DNA of 64,000 nt, taken from Rosettibacter sp037481715 (GTDB taxonomy: Bacteria > Bacteroidota > Ignavibacteria > Ignavibacteriales > Melioribacteraceae). The stretch's first letter is position 1; every line of letters starts with the position of its first letter. The position numbers were made by a program, and so were the translations under genes. The notes below the pieces were generated by a model, which made no database searches, was not told the origin of the DNA, and was given only the letters and a program-made list of their open reading frames with translations. Shown here piece by piece: positions 9,865-19,084 of this stretch. The DNA is taken from NCBI GenBank assembly GCA_037481715.1, contig JBBFLD010000001.1, positions 496,001 through 560,000 of the forward strand, in the 5' to 3' direction.

Positions 9865-10800
9865 TTAAGAAATTATTTTACCTTCAGCATCATATTTGAA
9901 GAAACCTTCGCCAGTTTTTTTACCTAATTTTCTTTCACGAACAAGTTTACGAAGAATTGGGCATGGTCTGTAACGCGGTTCTCCTAAACTATGCCATAAA
10001 GTTTCCATCCATGCAAGAACTTCATCAAGACCCATTGTATCAGCCATTTCAAGCGGACCCATCGGGAAATTGTAACCGAGCTTCATAGCAGTATCAATAT
10101 CTTTAGCTGATGCAATACCTTCAAGTAAGATATGCATTGCTTCGTTTAACAAAGGTACAATTGCTCTTGTTGTTACAAATCCAGGATATTCATAAACTTC
10201 AATTGGAGTTTTGCCAATTCGAGCTGCAAATTTTTTAATTATTTCTACTGTTTTATCAGAAGTATCAAGTGCACGAATTAGTTCAACAAGTGGAACTTTT
10301 GGAACAGGATTCAAAAAATGCATTCCAATTATTCTATCTTTTCGATTGGTTACTTCGGCAATTTTAGTAAGACTAAGAGTAGAAGTGTTGGAAATAAAAA
10401 TTGTTTGTGGTTTTGCAATGGCATCTAATTCTTTAAAGATTCTTTGCTTTAACTCATAATTCTCGTCAACAGCTTCGATTACAAGGTCACATTCAGGAAT
10501 ATCATTTCTGTCTGTTGTCCATTTGATTCTTGAAAGAATTGATTTCATTTCACTTTGTGTCATTGCCCAGCGTGCAATTTCTCTTTCCATTGATGCTTTC
10601 AAACTCTCTTTGGATTTTTCAATTCTTTCTTCATCTTTTTCAATAATCACAACATCCAAACCTGCAGCAGAAATTGTATGGGCAATTCCCTGTCCCATTA
10701 CACCGCCGCCAATAATTGCGACATAATCAATTCTATCATTAACTTCACTTCTTTGAACGCTGCCAAGTAAATCCTCCAGTTTTAATTTTTCTTCTGCCAT
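9865..10800 (-). CDS. 3-hydroxybutyryl-CoA / 3-hydroxyacyl-CoA dehydrogenase
   Basis: A 311-residue stand-alone NAD-dependent 3-hydroxyacyl-CoA dehydrogenase. After a short N-terminal extension (about 25 residues) the Rossmann motif VAIIGGGVMGQGIAHTISAAG appears (core GGGVMGQG). SNTSTLSLTKIAE and GMHFLNPVPKVPLVE carry the catalytic histidine (HFLNP), and FVTTRAIVPLLNEA begins the C-terminal domain. It oxidises 3-hydroxyacyl-CoA in beta-oxidation or butyrate metabolism. Fourteen bases from ackA, probably one operon. Confidence 0.93.
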   Translation of the reverse strand: MAEEKLKLEDLLGSVQRSEVNDRIDYVAIIGGGVMGQGIAHTISAAGLDVVIIEKDEERIEKSKESLKASMEREIARWAMTQSEMKSILSRIKWTTDRNDIPECDLVIEAVDENYELKQRIFKELDAIAKPQTIFISNTSTLSLTKIAEVTNRKDRIIGMHFLNPVPKVPLVELIRALDTSDKTVEIIKKFAARIGKTPIEVYEYPGFVTTRAIVPLLNEAMHILLEGIASAKDIDTAMKLGYNFPMGPLEMADTMGLDEVLAWMETLWHSLGEPRYRPCPILRKLVRERKLGKKTGEGFFKYDAEGKIIS

Positions 10801-11025
10801 AAAATCTTTTCCTTTTATTATTTACAAAATTACAAAAAAAGCCGTTTCCTTAAGCAAAACCTATACCAGAAGAATTTCTAAATAATTAACTAAAATCAAT
10901 TAGAGAATTTGAAATTTTTTATTAAAAGTAAAAATCAGGAATCAACATTGAGAATTATCGATAAAGAAAAGTAATTAAAAATAAAATAAGATGAGTTATG
11001 ATTTTGATGAAGGAAATAAATTAAG

Positions 11026-11058
11026 AGCAGGGGAAAGATTTTAATTTCTTCCCCTGCT
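11026..11058 (-). terminator. Hairpin downstream of icd
   Basis: AGCAGGGGAA at 11026-11035 pairs perfectly with TTCCCCTGCT at 11049-11058 across an AT-rich loop, immediately past the icd stop on the minus strand. The following T-tract is weak (CTTAATTTATTT), so termination may be incomplete. Confidence 0.6.
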
Positions 11059-11066
11059 TATAACTT

Positions 11067-12320
11067 TTACTGCATATTTTTAACAATTTCTCTTGCAAAA
11101 TCAGAGCAGCTTAATTCTGTAGCTCCTTTCATTAATCTTGCAAAATCATAAGTAACTGTTTTTGCTTTGATTGTTTTGCTTAGAGCTTTTTCAATTAACT
11201 TTGCTGCTTTTTTCCAGCCAAGATAATTCAGCATCATAACCCCGGATAGAATTACAGAACCAGGATTAACTTTATCAAGACCAGCATATTTTGGTGCAGT
11301 TCCGTGAGTTGCTTCGAAGACTGCATGATAGTAACTCATGTTAGCTCCTGGAGCAATTCCTAAACCTCCAACCTGTGCTGCACATGCATCTGATAAGTAA
11401 TCACCATTTAAATTTGGTGTTGCTATGACATCATATTCATCTGGCCTTAATAAAACTTGCTGGAACATACTATCTGCAATTCTGTCTTTAATCAAAATTT
11501 TACCTTCAGGAATTTTGCCGTCATAGGATTTCCATAATTCTTCTTCTGTAATTGTAATATCGCCAAAATATTTTTTTGCAGTTTCGTAACCCCATTCTTT
11601 GAACGACCCTTCTGTAAATTTCATAATATTCCCTTTATGAACCAGGGTTACACTCTTTCTTTTATTTTCAATTGCATACTCAATAGCTTTTTTAACCAGT
11701 CTTTCAGTTCCAAACTGACTCATTGGTTTTATACCAATTCCAGAACCTTTACGAATGTTTTTATCAAACTTCTTGTTGATATAATTAATCAATGCTTCTG
11801 CTTCTTTAGAATTGGCTTTGAATTCAATTCCAGCATAAACATCTTCAGTGTTTTCACGAAAGATTACAACATCTAAATCTTTTGGGTGCTTAACCGGGCT
11901 TGGCGTTCCTGAATAATATTTTACTGGTCTTACACAAGCAAATAAATCAAGTTCTTGTCGAAGCGTAACATTTAAACTTCTTATTCCACCGCCTACGGGA
12001 GTAGTAAGCGGACCTTTGATAGCAACAATAAATTCTTTAATTGCTTCAAGGGTTTCTTTTGGAAGCCACTGATTTTTACCATAAGTTTTTACTGCTTTCT
12101 CTCCAGCATAAATTTCCATCCAAACAATTTTCTTTTTTCCACCATAAGCTTTTTCTACAGCTGCATCGAAAACCATTTTAGATGCGAACCAGATATCTGG
12201 TCCAGTGCCATCTCCTTCAATGAAAGGAATTATTGGATTATCAGGCACCGAAAGTTTTCCATCAATAATTGTAATTTTTTCACCTTCAGATGGAACGATA
12301 ATTTTTTTGTACTTAGCCAT
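11067..12320 (-). CDS. icd: NADP-dependent isocitrate dehydrogenase
   Basis: A 417-residue enzyme of the TCA cycle, converting isocitrate to 2-oxoglutarate. IPFIEGDGTGPDIW is the N-terminal substrate/nucleotide motif. RSLNVTLRQELDLFACVRP contains the isocitrate-binding serine/arginine block (in E. coli the regulatory phosphoserine site). NLNGDYLSDACAAQVGGLG supplies the metal-binding aspartates (core NGDYLSD). HGTAPKYAG has the Lys-Tyr pair that marks NADP preference. Length matches the E. coli-type enzyme. ATG with GGAG upstream; monocistronic between hairpin 11026-11058 and maf. Confidence 0.97.
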   Translation of the reverse strand: MAKYKKIIVPSEGEKITIIDGKLSVPDNPIIPFIEGDGTGPDIWFASKMVFDAAVEKAYGGKKKIVWMEIYAGEKAVKTYGKNQWLPKETLEAIKEFIVAIKGPLTTPVGGGIRSLNVTLRQELDLFACVRPVKYYSGTPSPVKHPKDLDVVIFRENTEDVYAGIEFKANSKEAEALINYINKKFDKNIRKGSGIGIKPMSQFGTERLVKKAIEYAIENKRKSVTLVHKGNIMKFTEGSFKEWGYETAKKYFGDITITEEELWKSYDGKIPEGKILIKDRIADSMFQQVLLRPDEYDVIATPNLNGDYLSDACAAQVGGLGIAPGANMSYYHAVFEATHGTAPKYAGLDKVNPGSVILSGVMMLNYLGWKKAAKLIEKALSKTIKAKTVTYDFARLMKGATELSCSDFAREIVKNMQ

Positions 12321-12434
12321 GAATACTCCAATTTTTATTCACATTATAATTTTCTTAGTGGATATATCAACCAAATATCCAAACCAAAATTAATCAGAAT
12401 AAATCAAAAACCAAATTGATGATTTTAGAAAAAT

Positions 12435-13013
12435 TTATAAAACTTTTTGAAGTGCCTGATAAACTTTTGCAAGCGGCAAACCTACTACATTGTAATAACA
12501 TCCATTAATTTTTCTAACAAACACAGCTCCAAAATCATCCTGAATTCCATAAGCTCCTGCTTTATCCATCGGGCTTCCGCTTGAAATATATTTTTCAATT
12601 TCTTCATCAGTAATTTTTCTAAATGTAACTTCTGTTTTTTCGTAATCAACTATCTTTTTATTCTTTATAACATTACAAACTACAAAACCTGTGTAAACAG
12701 TATGTGTTTTCCCGCTTAAGAGTTTCAAAATCCTAAATGCATCTTTTTCGTCAATGGGTTTACCAATTATTTTTTTATTCAAAACGACAATTGTATCTGC
12801 AGTTATTATAATCCCATCCCTTTTTCTTTTTAATGCCTCTTCAAATTTAAGATTGGCAAGGCGTTTTACTGTTGCTGCAGGATGTTCTCCGTCAAATATT
12901 TCTTCATTAAGATTGACTGAGAATGCTTTGAAGTTAATACCCAGCTGCTTTAATAATTTTCTTCTTCGTGGTGATTTTGATGCGAGGTAAATAGGCAAAT
13001 TAGTTTTCAGCAT
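12435..13013 (-). CDS. maf: Maf-like nucleoside triphosphate pyrophosphatase
   Basis: A 192-residue Maf/HAM1-fold house-cleaning enzyme that hydrolyses dTTP/UTP or modified nucleotides to monophosphates. ASKSPRRRKLLKQLG is the N-terminal signature (SxSPRR). ADTIVVL and KPIDEKDAFRILKLLSGKTH are the metal- and base-binding regions (core GKPxDxxDA), and DKAGAYGIQD supplies the C-terminal catalytic aspartate/lysine pair. Length is normal. No partner gene in the immediate neighbourhood suggests a special role. Confidence 0.95.
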   Translation of the reverse strand: MLKTNLPIYLASKSPRRRKLLKQLGINFKAFSVNLNEEIFDGEHPAATVKRLANLKFEEALKRKRDGIIITADTIVVLNKKIIGKPIDEKDAFRILKLLSGKTHTVYTGFVVCNVIKNKKIVDYEKTEVTFRKITDEEIEKYISSGSPMDKAGAYGIQDDFGAVFVRKINGCYYNVVGLPLAKVYQALQKVL

Positions 13014-13062
13014 TTTACGAAATATTTTTGTGGAATTTTGAACGGAATAAATGAAAAGTTTT

Positions 13063-13458
13063 TTAACGGAATAATGCTTTTATGCTTCCCCACGTTCTCT
13101 TAACACTTGATACACTATGTGCAACTGAAACAGGAGCTGAATATGTAACCGTTCCGTCATTGTCTACAATTTTTAATCTGTAAGTATAAACTGCATCAGA
13201 AGATTTAAATGCGGTTTGGTCGATAAATTCATAAGTTCTGTCAGCACGTGGTTCAATTCTTGCAATCGTAATAAATCCTCCTGATGCGGTTGCTCTTTCA
13301 ATCAGAAAATAATTTAGATTAGTTTCAGAGGAAGTTTTCCACTCAAGTATTACATTTCCATCTTTGCTTGTTGCATTAAAATAAATTAATTGCGCCCCGG
13401 CGAAAATCACAGAGGAAAGTATTACAATTAGTAATATGTTGAGTTTAATCTTCATCAT
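13063..13458 (-). CDS. Small secreted protein with fibronectin-III-like domain
   Basis: A 131-residue protein with an N-terminal signal peptide (hydrophobic NILLIVILSSVIFAGAQ) followed by one beta-sandwich-like module. The stretch GNVILEWKTSSETNLNYFLI and later YRLKIVDNDGTVTYS resemble the FnIII-like or pre-sorting modules often found in secreted Ignavibacteria proteins, but here alone. There is no T9SS tail and no lipobox; the C-terminus is short and basic. Probably periplasmic or surface-associated; function unknown. Confidence 0.65.
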   Translation of the reverse strand: MMKIKLNILLIVILSSVIFAGAQLIYFNATSKDGNVILEWKTSSETNLNYFLIERATASGGFITIARIEPRADRTYEFIDQTAFKSSDAVYTYRLKIVDNDGTVTYSAPVSVAHSVSSVKRTWGSIKALFR

Positions 13459-13511
13459 AATTTTTACGTTGGCAATATATCTTAGAAAAATTATTTTGTC
13501 AAGTAATTATA

Positions 13512-14864
13512 CTAAACTCTTTTGTATCCATCCCAATTTCCTAATTGAAATTTGAGAAATATAATTCCTGCATAAAGTAAAACATAAAATGGAAGTGCAA
13601 GCCAAGCTCCAATTAAACCTAATTTTAATAGTACACCAAGAAAAAATGCAATTGGGACAAATACAAACCAATTTGCAATTACTTCTGCCATCATCACAAA
13701 AAATGTTTTACCTGCAGCTTGCAGTCCATTAGCAAGCACAACACCAAATGAATAAAAAATCTGTCCAAATCCAGCAATTCTTAATGCAGGTACAGCTGTC
13801 TCAATAACTTTATAATCATTTGTTGTAAGAATTAAAACAGCTTTTGGGACAGAAATAAAAATTATTCCCACAAACAAAGTATAAATTGCTGCTATTTTGC
13901 TTGTTTCAAAACCATAATGTTTTGCAAGTTTAATATTGCCACTTCCTAAACTATTTCCTACAAGTGTTTGAACTGCAATTCCAAAACCAAAGCAAGGCAT
14001 AAGCGAAATTAATAATGAAGAGAAAACAATATTGCTTGCGGCTTGTTCAAGTGTGCCAATAAATCCTGTGATTGCAATAAAACTTAAGAAGCCAATCAAG
14101 ATGAAAATATTTTGAAGAGAGACAGGGAGAGAAATTTTAATTATGGAATTTGCAATATCTTTAACAAACTTGAAATTCCTGAAATATTTATACCTGTGTC
14201 GATATGAAGGAAGAAGTGAAACACCAAAATAAAAAAGTGCATCGCAAAAAGTTGCAAGTGTTGAACCTAAGCCCGCACCTGCCAAACCCATTCCTTTAAT
14301 TCCGAATGCACCATAAATCAAAATGTAGTTAAAAATAATGTTAAGAAAATTTGCAAGCACTCCTGAATACATGAAAATTTTTGTTTTGCCGATACCAAAA
14401 TAAAATCCGCGGTAAGATACGGTCATCAAAAAAAATGGGATGCCTAAAAATCGATAATGCAAATATTCACCAGCATAAATTCCTACTTTTTTATCAACTG
14501 CAAAAAAATCCGCAATATCATTTGCAAAAAGAACTACGAGTAAGCTGATTATTATTCCAATTAACAGCGAAAGAAGTAATGATGTATTTAGAACTTTACC
14601 ACATTCTTCATAATTTTTGGCTCCATATCTTCTTGCAATTAATACATGAGTTCCAGTTGCAAGACTTGAAAAAAAACTTACAACTGCCCAAGTTGCAAGT
14701 ACTCCAATGCCCATAGCAGCAAGGTAATATTTTGCATCAGGAAGGCGTCCAATCATTGCTGTATCAACGAGTGATACAACCATTTGTGTTGACAAGCCTG
14801 CAATTGCAGGTAGTGCAAGCCTTAGAATATATTTATGGTCGTCATTAATAGAAAATAATTCCAT
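13512..14864 (-). CDS. MATE family efflux transporter
   Basis: A 450-residue inner-membrane multidrug/toxin exporter with about twelve helices in two halves. ILRLALPAIAGLSTQMVVSLVDTAMIGRL is the canonical MATE opening (core LPAIAG and VDTAMIG), and VGNSLGSGN in the second half mirrors ARRYGAKN in the first. The longest frame begins at TTG 14915; I chose the ATG at 14864 (MELFSINDDHKYI), which places the first helix where the family has it. Sodium- or proton-coupled drug export is the family role; the substrate is unknown. Confidence 0.88.
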   Translation of the reverse strand: MELFSINDDHKYILRLALPAIAGLSTQMVVSLVDTAMIGRLPDAKYYLAAMGIGVLATWAVVSFFSSLATGTHVLIARRYGAKNYEECGKVLNTSLLLSLLIGIIISLLVVLFANDIADFFAVDKKVGIYAGEYLHYRFLGIPFFLMTVSYRGFYFGIGKTKIFMYSGVLANFLNIIFNYILIYGAFGIKGMGLAGAGLGSTLATFCDALFYFGVSLLPSYRHRYKYFRNFKFVKDIANSIIKISLPVSLQNIFILIGFLSFIAITGFIGTLEQAASNIVFSSLLISLMPCFGFGIAVQTLVGNSLGSGNIKLAKHYGFETSKIAAIYTLFVGIIFISVPKAVLILTTNDYKVIETAVPALRIAGFGQIFYSFGVVLANGLQAAGKTFFVMMAEVIANWFVFVPIAFFLGVLLKLGLIGAWLALPFYVLLYAGIIFLKFQLGNWDGYKRV

Positions 14865-15013
14865 GAAGCTAAAATATTGAAATAAAATTTTTGATAAAAC
14901 TTTTTTATTCTTCAAATAATTATTAATTCATTTTCAAAAAAGATTAATTGAAAAGTTAACATTTAATCTAAATTTTACTATTTTTCAAATGAGAACGATA
15001 AAGCTAAGATATA

Positions 15014-15547
15014 ATGACCAAGCAAGAAGAGATAAAATATTTAATTAATACTTATGGAATTAAATTGAGTTATATTGCAGAAAAAATTGGAATAAAAACT
15101 CAAACACTTAATTACTTACTAAATGAGCATTATCCTTTTGATGATGAACTATACAAAAAAATTAAAGAAATAATCGACGATTATCAGTTTGAACTAAATT
15201 TATTTGATGAATCTTATCAAGAAGATTTTGATTTATTTAATGAAGAAAATCAATTCAGTATCGGAGAACGAATTAGAATTTTTGCAAAAAAGAAATATGG
15301 TAAACTCAAAAAACTTGCCGATGCAATGAACATATCACCTCAACAGCTTCAGCAATATATTAGCGGCAAACGAGAGCCCGGGGCAAAAATATTAATAAAG
15401 CTCCTTAGACTTGGCTGCGATATAAACTGGCTACTTGGCGGAAAAGAATCAATTGAATCTTACCGAATTTATAAATTGGAAACAAGATTAAGAGAACTTG
15501 AACAGGCTGCAGAACAGATTTCTCAAATAATAAAAAAATTAGAATAA
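15014..15547 (+). CDS. Two-domain XRE-type helix-turn-helix protein
   Basis: A 177-residue cytoplasmic protein with two helix-turn-helix segments. One is at about residues 13-55 (GIKLSYIAEKIGIKTQTLNY) and a second at about 85-145 (KLKKLADAMNISPQQLQQYI, then GCDINWLLGG, a lambda-repressor-like ending). The C-terminal 30 residues are likely coiled coil (RLRELEQAAEQISQIIKKLE). Expected to bind DNA as a repressor or activator; targets unknown. It is convergent with the histidine kinase gene, ending five bases from it, and divergent from the MATE gene, which it could control. Confidence 0.78.
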   Translation: MTKQEEIKYLINTYGIKLSYIAEKIGIKTQTLNYLLNEHYPFDDELYKKIKEIIDDYQFELNLFDESYQEDFDLFNEENQFSIGERIRIFAKKKYGKLKKLADAMNISPQQLQQYISGKREPGAKILIKLLRLGCDINWLLGGKESIESYRIYKLETRLRELEQAAEQISQIIKKLE

Positions 15548-15551
15548 TTTA

Positions 15552-17930
15552 TTAGCTATGTAATGCTTTACCATAATTAATCGTAAATGTTGTTCCCACT
15601 CCTTTTTTTGTTTCAAGTATAATTTTTGCTTTGTTTAATTCAACAAATTTTTTCACAAGTGCCAATCCCAATCCAACTCCATCATAAGCTCTTCCATAGC
15701 CCATTTCTTCCTGAACGTAAGGCTCGAATATATTCTTTAGATATTCTTTGCCTATTCCAATGCCTGTATCTTTCACGCTCACAATAATTTCATCATTTTC
15801 GTTCTTATCAAGAATAACTTTCACATAACCTTTTTTTGTATACTTAATTGCATTATCAATCAAATTTGAGATTGTTTGAGTAAATGAGTATTCATCAAGA
15901 TAAAGAAAAACTTCGCCGCAATTATTTTCAAAAGTAAAGTCGATATTTCTTACAGCTGCTGCGGATTTAAATTCTAGAAAAAGGTTATTAATTATTGATG
16001 TTATATTAACCTTTTTCATTTCAACTGGAAATTCACCAATATGAAGTCTTGAATAATTTAAAATCATGTCCACAGTTCTAATAATTCTTCTGCTTGAGTT
16101 ATCGATGCTCACAAAATATTGTTCTTCTTCTTCGCCAATATATTTCTCAAATGATTCTTTAATTAAACTTACCATACCAAGAATTCCATTCAATGGGGTT
16201 CTAATTTCATGAGAAATATTCGCAATAAAAGCATCTTTAAGTTTGTTAGCAGATTCAGCTTTTTCTTTAGCTTCTACTAATTCGTCATGAATTTTCTTTA
16301 GTTCAGTTATATCTTCAACAGTTCCATCATAATATAAAGTTTTACCATTTGCATCCTTAATTGCACGAGCACTTTCACGCACATAGATTATGCTTCCATC
16401 TTTTCTTTTCCATGCAGATTCTAAACCTCGAATTATTCCTTCTTTTTCTATTTTATCAATAAATATTTTTCTTTCATAAGCAGGATGAAATCCTTCATAA
16501 TTCAAATTTCTTTGACTCAATTCATTAAAAGATGAGTAACCAAGCATATTAATTAGTGTCTTATTTGCGAGTAAAATTTTGCCATCTGGTGTTGTTCTAT
16601 AAAGTCCAATTGTAGAATTCTCATACAATGAACGAAATCTTTCTTCGCTTTCTTGCAGTAGTTCATAGGCTTTTTTCCTTTCGGTGATGTCTTCGGCAAT
16701 TGATAAAATTGCAGTTCGACCATCTGGCAATTTAACTTTTCTTTCTACAAGATGAACCCAAATTGGCTGCTTCCCCTTTTTCAAGGAAGTAATTTCCACA
16801 TCAAGTATTTCTCCAGCAAGCAATCTCTTAATATTTTTTTCAACATGATTAATTTTATTTTCTGTTTGAAATTCTCTAACATTCATTTTTAATAATTCAT
16901 CGCGGGAATAGCCCATTATCTGGCAAAACTTTTTATTGACATCAATTATATTTCCATTTACATCTTCAAGAATAATTCCTACTGGAGAGGTTTCAAAAAG
17001 ATTCATATAAAGTTCAGCATTAAGATGAAATAGTTCTTCAGCTTTTTCCCTTTCAGATTCTTTCTTCAAAAAATCCAGTGCAAAAGAAATATCCAATGAC
17101 ATCTCAGTAAAAAGTTTTATCTCATCAGCATCAAAGAAATTTATTAATGATGAATACAGAGCTAAAATTCCTACAACTTTTTTTGAAATGACCAGCGGGA
17201 AAAAACCAATAGAGTTTATGTTATATCTTTTATAAACCTCCCAATCAATTGTTTTATTAATGCTGTTAAGAATAACATATTTTTTACTTCTTTGAATTTT
17301 GTTGATTATTTTTTTGTAAGAACTATCTTTCAATAAATTACTTTGTTTGTTAATAAAACTCCGCGTAAATCCTTTGCAAGCTATAATTTCTAAATTGTCA
17401 TTTTTTATTAAACCAATCCAGCATAAAAGATTAGCTTTCTCATAAGAAAGTTTGCATATCTTTTCAAATAATTTTTTTTGATCTTTTACTCTAACAATAG
17501 TTTGATTAACATCACTTAAAAAAGAATATAACTTATTAAACTTCTCCATTTTTTCATTCATTAATATTTCGCGGGAAACATCTCGTGCAATTACGAGAAC
17601 AGCATCTTTTCCGCTGTATTTAATTTTGTGCGAAGTGATCTCGACAAAAATTATATTACCATTTTTTAATTGATGTCTCCATAAGCCTGAATGTTGCAAC
17701 GCTGGTCTTTTCTTTTTTACATCTTGAAGAAGTTTTGGCACATCTTCTTTTGGTCTTATATCTTTTATTGTCATGCTTAGAAATTTTTTTCTTGAGTAAC
17801 CATATTTATCGATTGCAGCATTATTCACTTCAAGAAACTTTAGAGTTTTTAAATCATATATCCACATGGGCAGAGGATGATTCTTAAAAAGTAAATTGAA
17901 TGTATATTCTGCTTGTGTACCGAAAGGCAT
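15552..17930 (-). CDS. PAS/GAF sensor histidine kinase
   Basis: A 792-residue soluble sensor kinase without transmembrane helices. Approximate domain order: PAS (8-120), GAF-like (140-290), PAS (300-420), PAS (425-545), HisKA with the phospho-acceptor in ISHEIRTPLNGILG (about 573-586), and HATPase with N box (NLIDNAIKYT), G1 (DTGIGIG) and G2 (GVGLGLALVK). No receiver domain is fused and no response regulator lies beside it, so the partner is elsewhere. The multiple cytoplasmic PAS modules suggest sensing of redox, ligand or small-molecule state. ATG preceded by GAGGGGAAT. Confidence 0.9.
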   Translation of the reverse strand: MPFGTQAEYTFNLLFKNHPLPMWIYDLKTLKFLEVNNAAIDKYGYSRKKFLSMTIKDIRPKEDVPKLLQDVKKKRPALQHSGLWRHQLKNGNIIFVEITSHKIKYSGKDAVLVIARDVSREILMNEKMEKFNKLYSFLSDVNQTIVRVKDQKKLFEKICKLSYEKANLLCWIGLIKNDNLEIIACKGFTRSFINKQSNLLKDSSYKKIINKIQRSKKYVILNSINKTIDWEVYKRYNINSIGFFPLVISKKVVGILALYSSLINFFDADEIKLFTEMSLDISFALDFLKKESEREKAEELFHLNAELYMNLFETSPVGIILEDVNGNIIDVNKKFCQIMGYSRDELLKMNVREFQTENKINHVEKNIKRLLAGEILDVEITSLKKGKQPIWVHLVERKVKLPDGRTAILSIAEDITERKKAYELLQESEERFRSLYENSTIGLYRTTPDGKILLANKTLINMLGYSSFNELSQRNLNYEGFHPAYERKIFIDKIEKEGIIRGLESAWKRKDGSIIYVRESARAIKDANGKTLYYDGTVEDITELKKIHDELVEAKEKAESANKLKDAFIANISHEIRTPLNGILGMVSLIKESFEKYIGEEEEQYFVSIDNSSRRIIRTVDMILNYSRLHIGEFPVEMKKVNITSIINNLFLEFKSAAAVRNIDFTFENNCGEVFLYLDEYSFTQTISNLIDNAIKYTKKGYVKVILDKNENDEIIVSVKDTGIGIGKEYLKNIFEPYVQEEMGYGRAYDGVGLGLALVKKFVELNKAKIILETKKGVGTTFTINYGKALHS

Positions 17931-18078
17931 ATTCCCCTCACAAAATTTTTGAGAGATGAGAAATCATTATTTTTTATTTTTAATTTCGAAGAAAACTAAT
18001 TAATTAAAAAACAATACTCAAGAATTAAAATTGCTATGGATTGCAACAGGAACTAGAACTATTACGAAGTGAAAATTG

Positions 18079-18141
18079 TGGAGCTGAGGGGATTCGAACC
18101 CTGACCTCTCCGATTGCATCGGACCGCTTTCAACCCTGAGC
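18079..18141 (-). pseudogene. Truncated tRNA copy (3' portion)
   Basis: About 63 bases resemble a tRNA from the D-arm to the 3' end. Its last 31 bases match the intact tRNA-Ala at 18393-18465 except for one missing G in the T-stem. The anticodon arm differs (CCGATGCAATCGG); with T33 in place the loop would read GCA. No 5' acceptor strand is present: upstream sequence is the tail of the GIY-YIG frame. It is therefore a remnant, not a functional tRNA. Together with the intact tRNA it forms direct repeats bounding a unit of about 314 bp. Confidence 0.7.
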
Positions 18142-18149
18142 TTTTGATA

Positions 18150-18389
18150 TTAACTCTCTATGTATTTCCTGCTTTTCTTCTTCTTAATTTCTTCTTCTCG
18201 ATTAAATGCTTCCTTCTTAGTCTCATACTCTTCTACATAAACTAATTCCCAAGGGACTCCGCTTTTAGTCGAAGGATTATATCCCGAATTGTGATATAAC
18301 ATTCTTCTCTATATATTATTCGTATGACCTACATAATATCGATTTGTCTTTAAGGAATGTAATATGTATGTATAATATTTATCCCCCAT
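18150..18389 (-). pseudogene. GIY-YIG endonuclease gene with in-frame TAG
   Basis: The minus strand from ATG 18389 to TAA 18150 reads as a roughly 79-residue GIY-YIG domain of the YhbQ/UPF0213 type, broken by one TAG at codon 27 (18309-18311). Visible motifs: YYTYIL (GIY strand), NRYYVGHTNNI (YIG strand), YHNSGYNPSTKSG, then a basic tail EAFNREEEIKKKKSRKYIE containing the metal-binding glutamate region. The ATG lies only 3 bases beyond the tRNA-Ala discriminator base, with no ribosome site, so any transcript would come from tRNA readthrough. TAG could be a real inactivation, a recoded codon or a sequencing error. Confidence 0.75.
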
Positions 18390-18391
18390 TT

Positions 18392-18465
<74 letters not shown>

Positions 18466-18652
18466 ATAAAATTCATTGCAAATATAGAGAAACTTATGTT
18501 CGTGTGTCAAATGACATCACAATTAAAGAACAATCTAGTTTTAGTGATGATATTTTTCTAATGATAAATCAATCATTAATTATTCTTTCAAAATAAATTC
18601 ATTGAATTACATTTGCAGTAAGAATATCTTTGTAAGAAAAATTTGTGAAGTT

Positions 18653-19060
18653 ATGAATTACAAAAAATTTATTTACATCATTTTCATAATCACATTTGTG
18701 CTAATAATTTCATATTCATGTGATGATACAATTACACAACAAGATTTGGACAATAGACAAATTCCTGCTTCAAATGTAAGTTATTCACAGCACATTCAAC
18801 CTGTCTTTGATGCAAAATGCAATTATGCAGGATGTCATAATGATAGAGATTTAGCCGGTGGATTGAGTTTAACAAATTATTTTAACACAACTGCAGACTA
18901 TTTAATTGTTGCCCCTGGTTTACCTGAAAACAGCAAACTTGTCTGGGCAATAGAAGGACGCGGCACAAATCCAATGCCTCCAGTAGGAAGATGGCCTCTC
19001 ACAAAAAATCAAATAGATGGCATAAAAACCTGGATTAAAGAAGGTGCAAAGAATAATTAA
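18653..19060 (+). CDS. Lipoprotein with CX4CH haem-type motif
   Basis: A 135-residue predicted lipoprotein: signal FIYIIFIITFVLIISYSC ends in a lipobox cysteine. The mature part has HIQPVFDAKCNYAGCHNDRD, in which the pattern C-x4-CH replaces the usual CxxCH haem site, and NPMPPVGRWPLTKNQIDGIK, whose Met and tryptophan/lysine surroundings resemble the distal-ligand region of small periplasmic c-type cytochromes (planctomycete cytochrome C-like domain). I chose the ATG at 18653 rather than the TTG at 18602, because the signal peptide starts there. Likely an outer-membrane or periplasmic electron carrier, if haem is bound. Confidence 0.7.
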   Translation: MNYKKFIYIIFIITFVLIISYSCDDTITQQDLDNRQIPASNVSYSQHIQPVFDAKCNYAGCHNDRDLAGGLSLTNYFNTTADYLIVAPGLPENSKLVWAIEGRGTNPMPPVGRWPLTKNQIDGIKTWIKEGAKNN

Positions 19061-19084
19061 ATAAATTTCATTAGCAATTTTTAT

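Noticed and set aside
18079..18141. Second functional tRNA (anticodon GCA)
   Set aside because: It has no 5' acceptor strand and lacks one T-stem base, so it cannot fold as a full cloverleaf.
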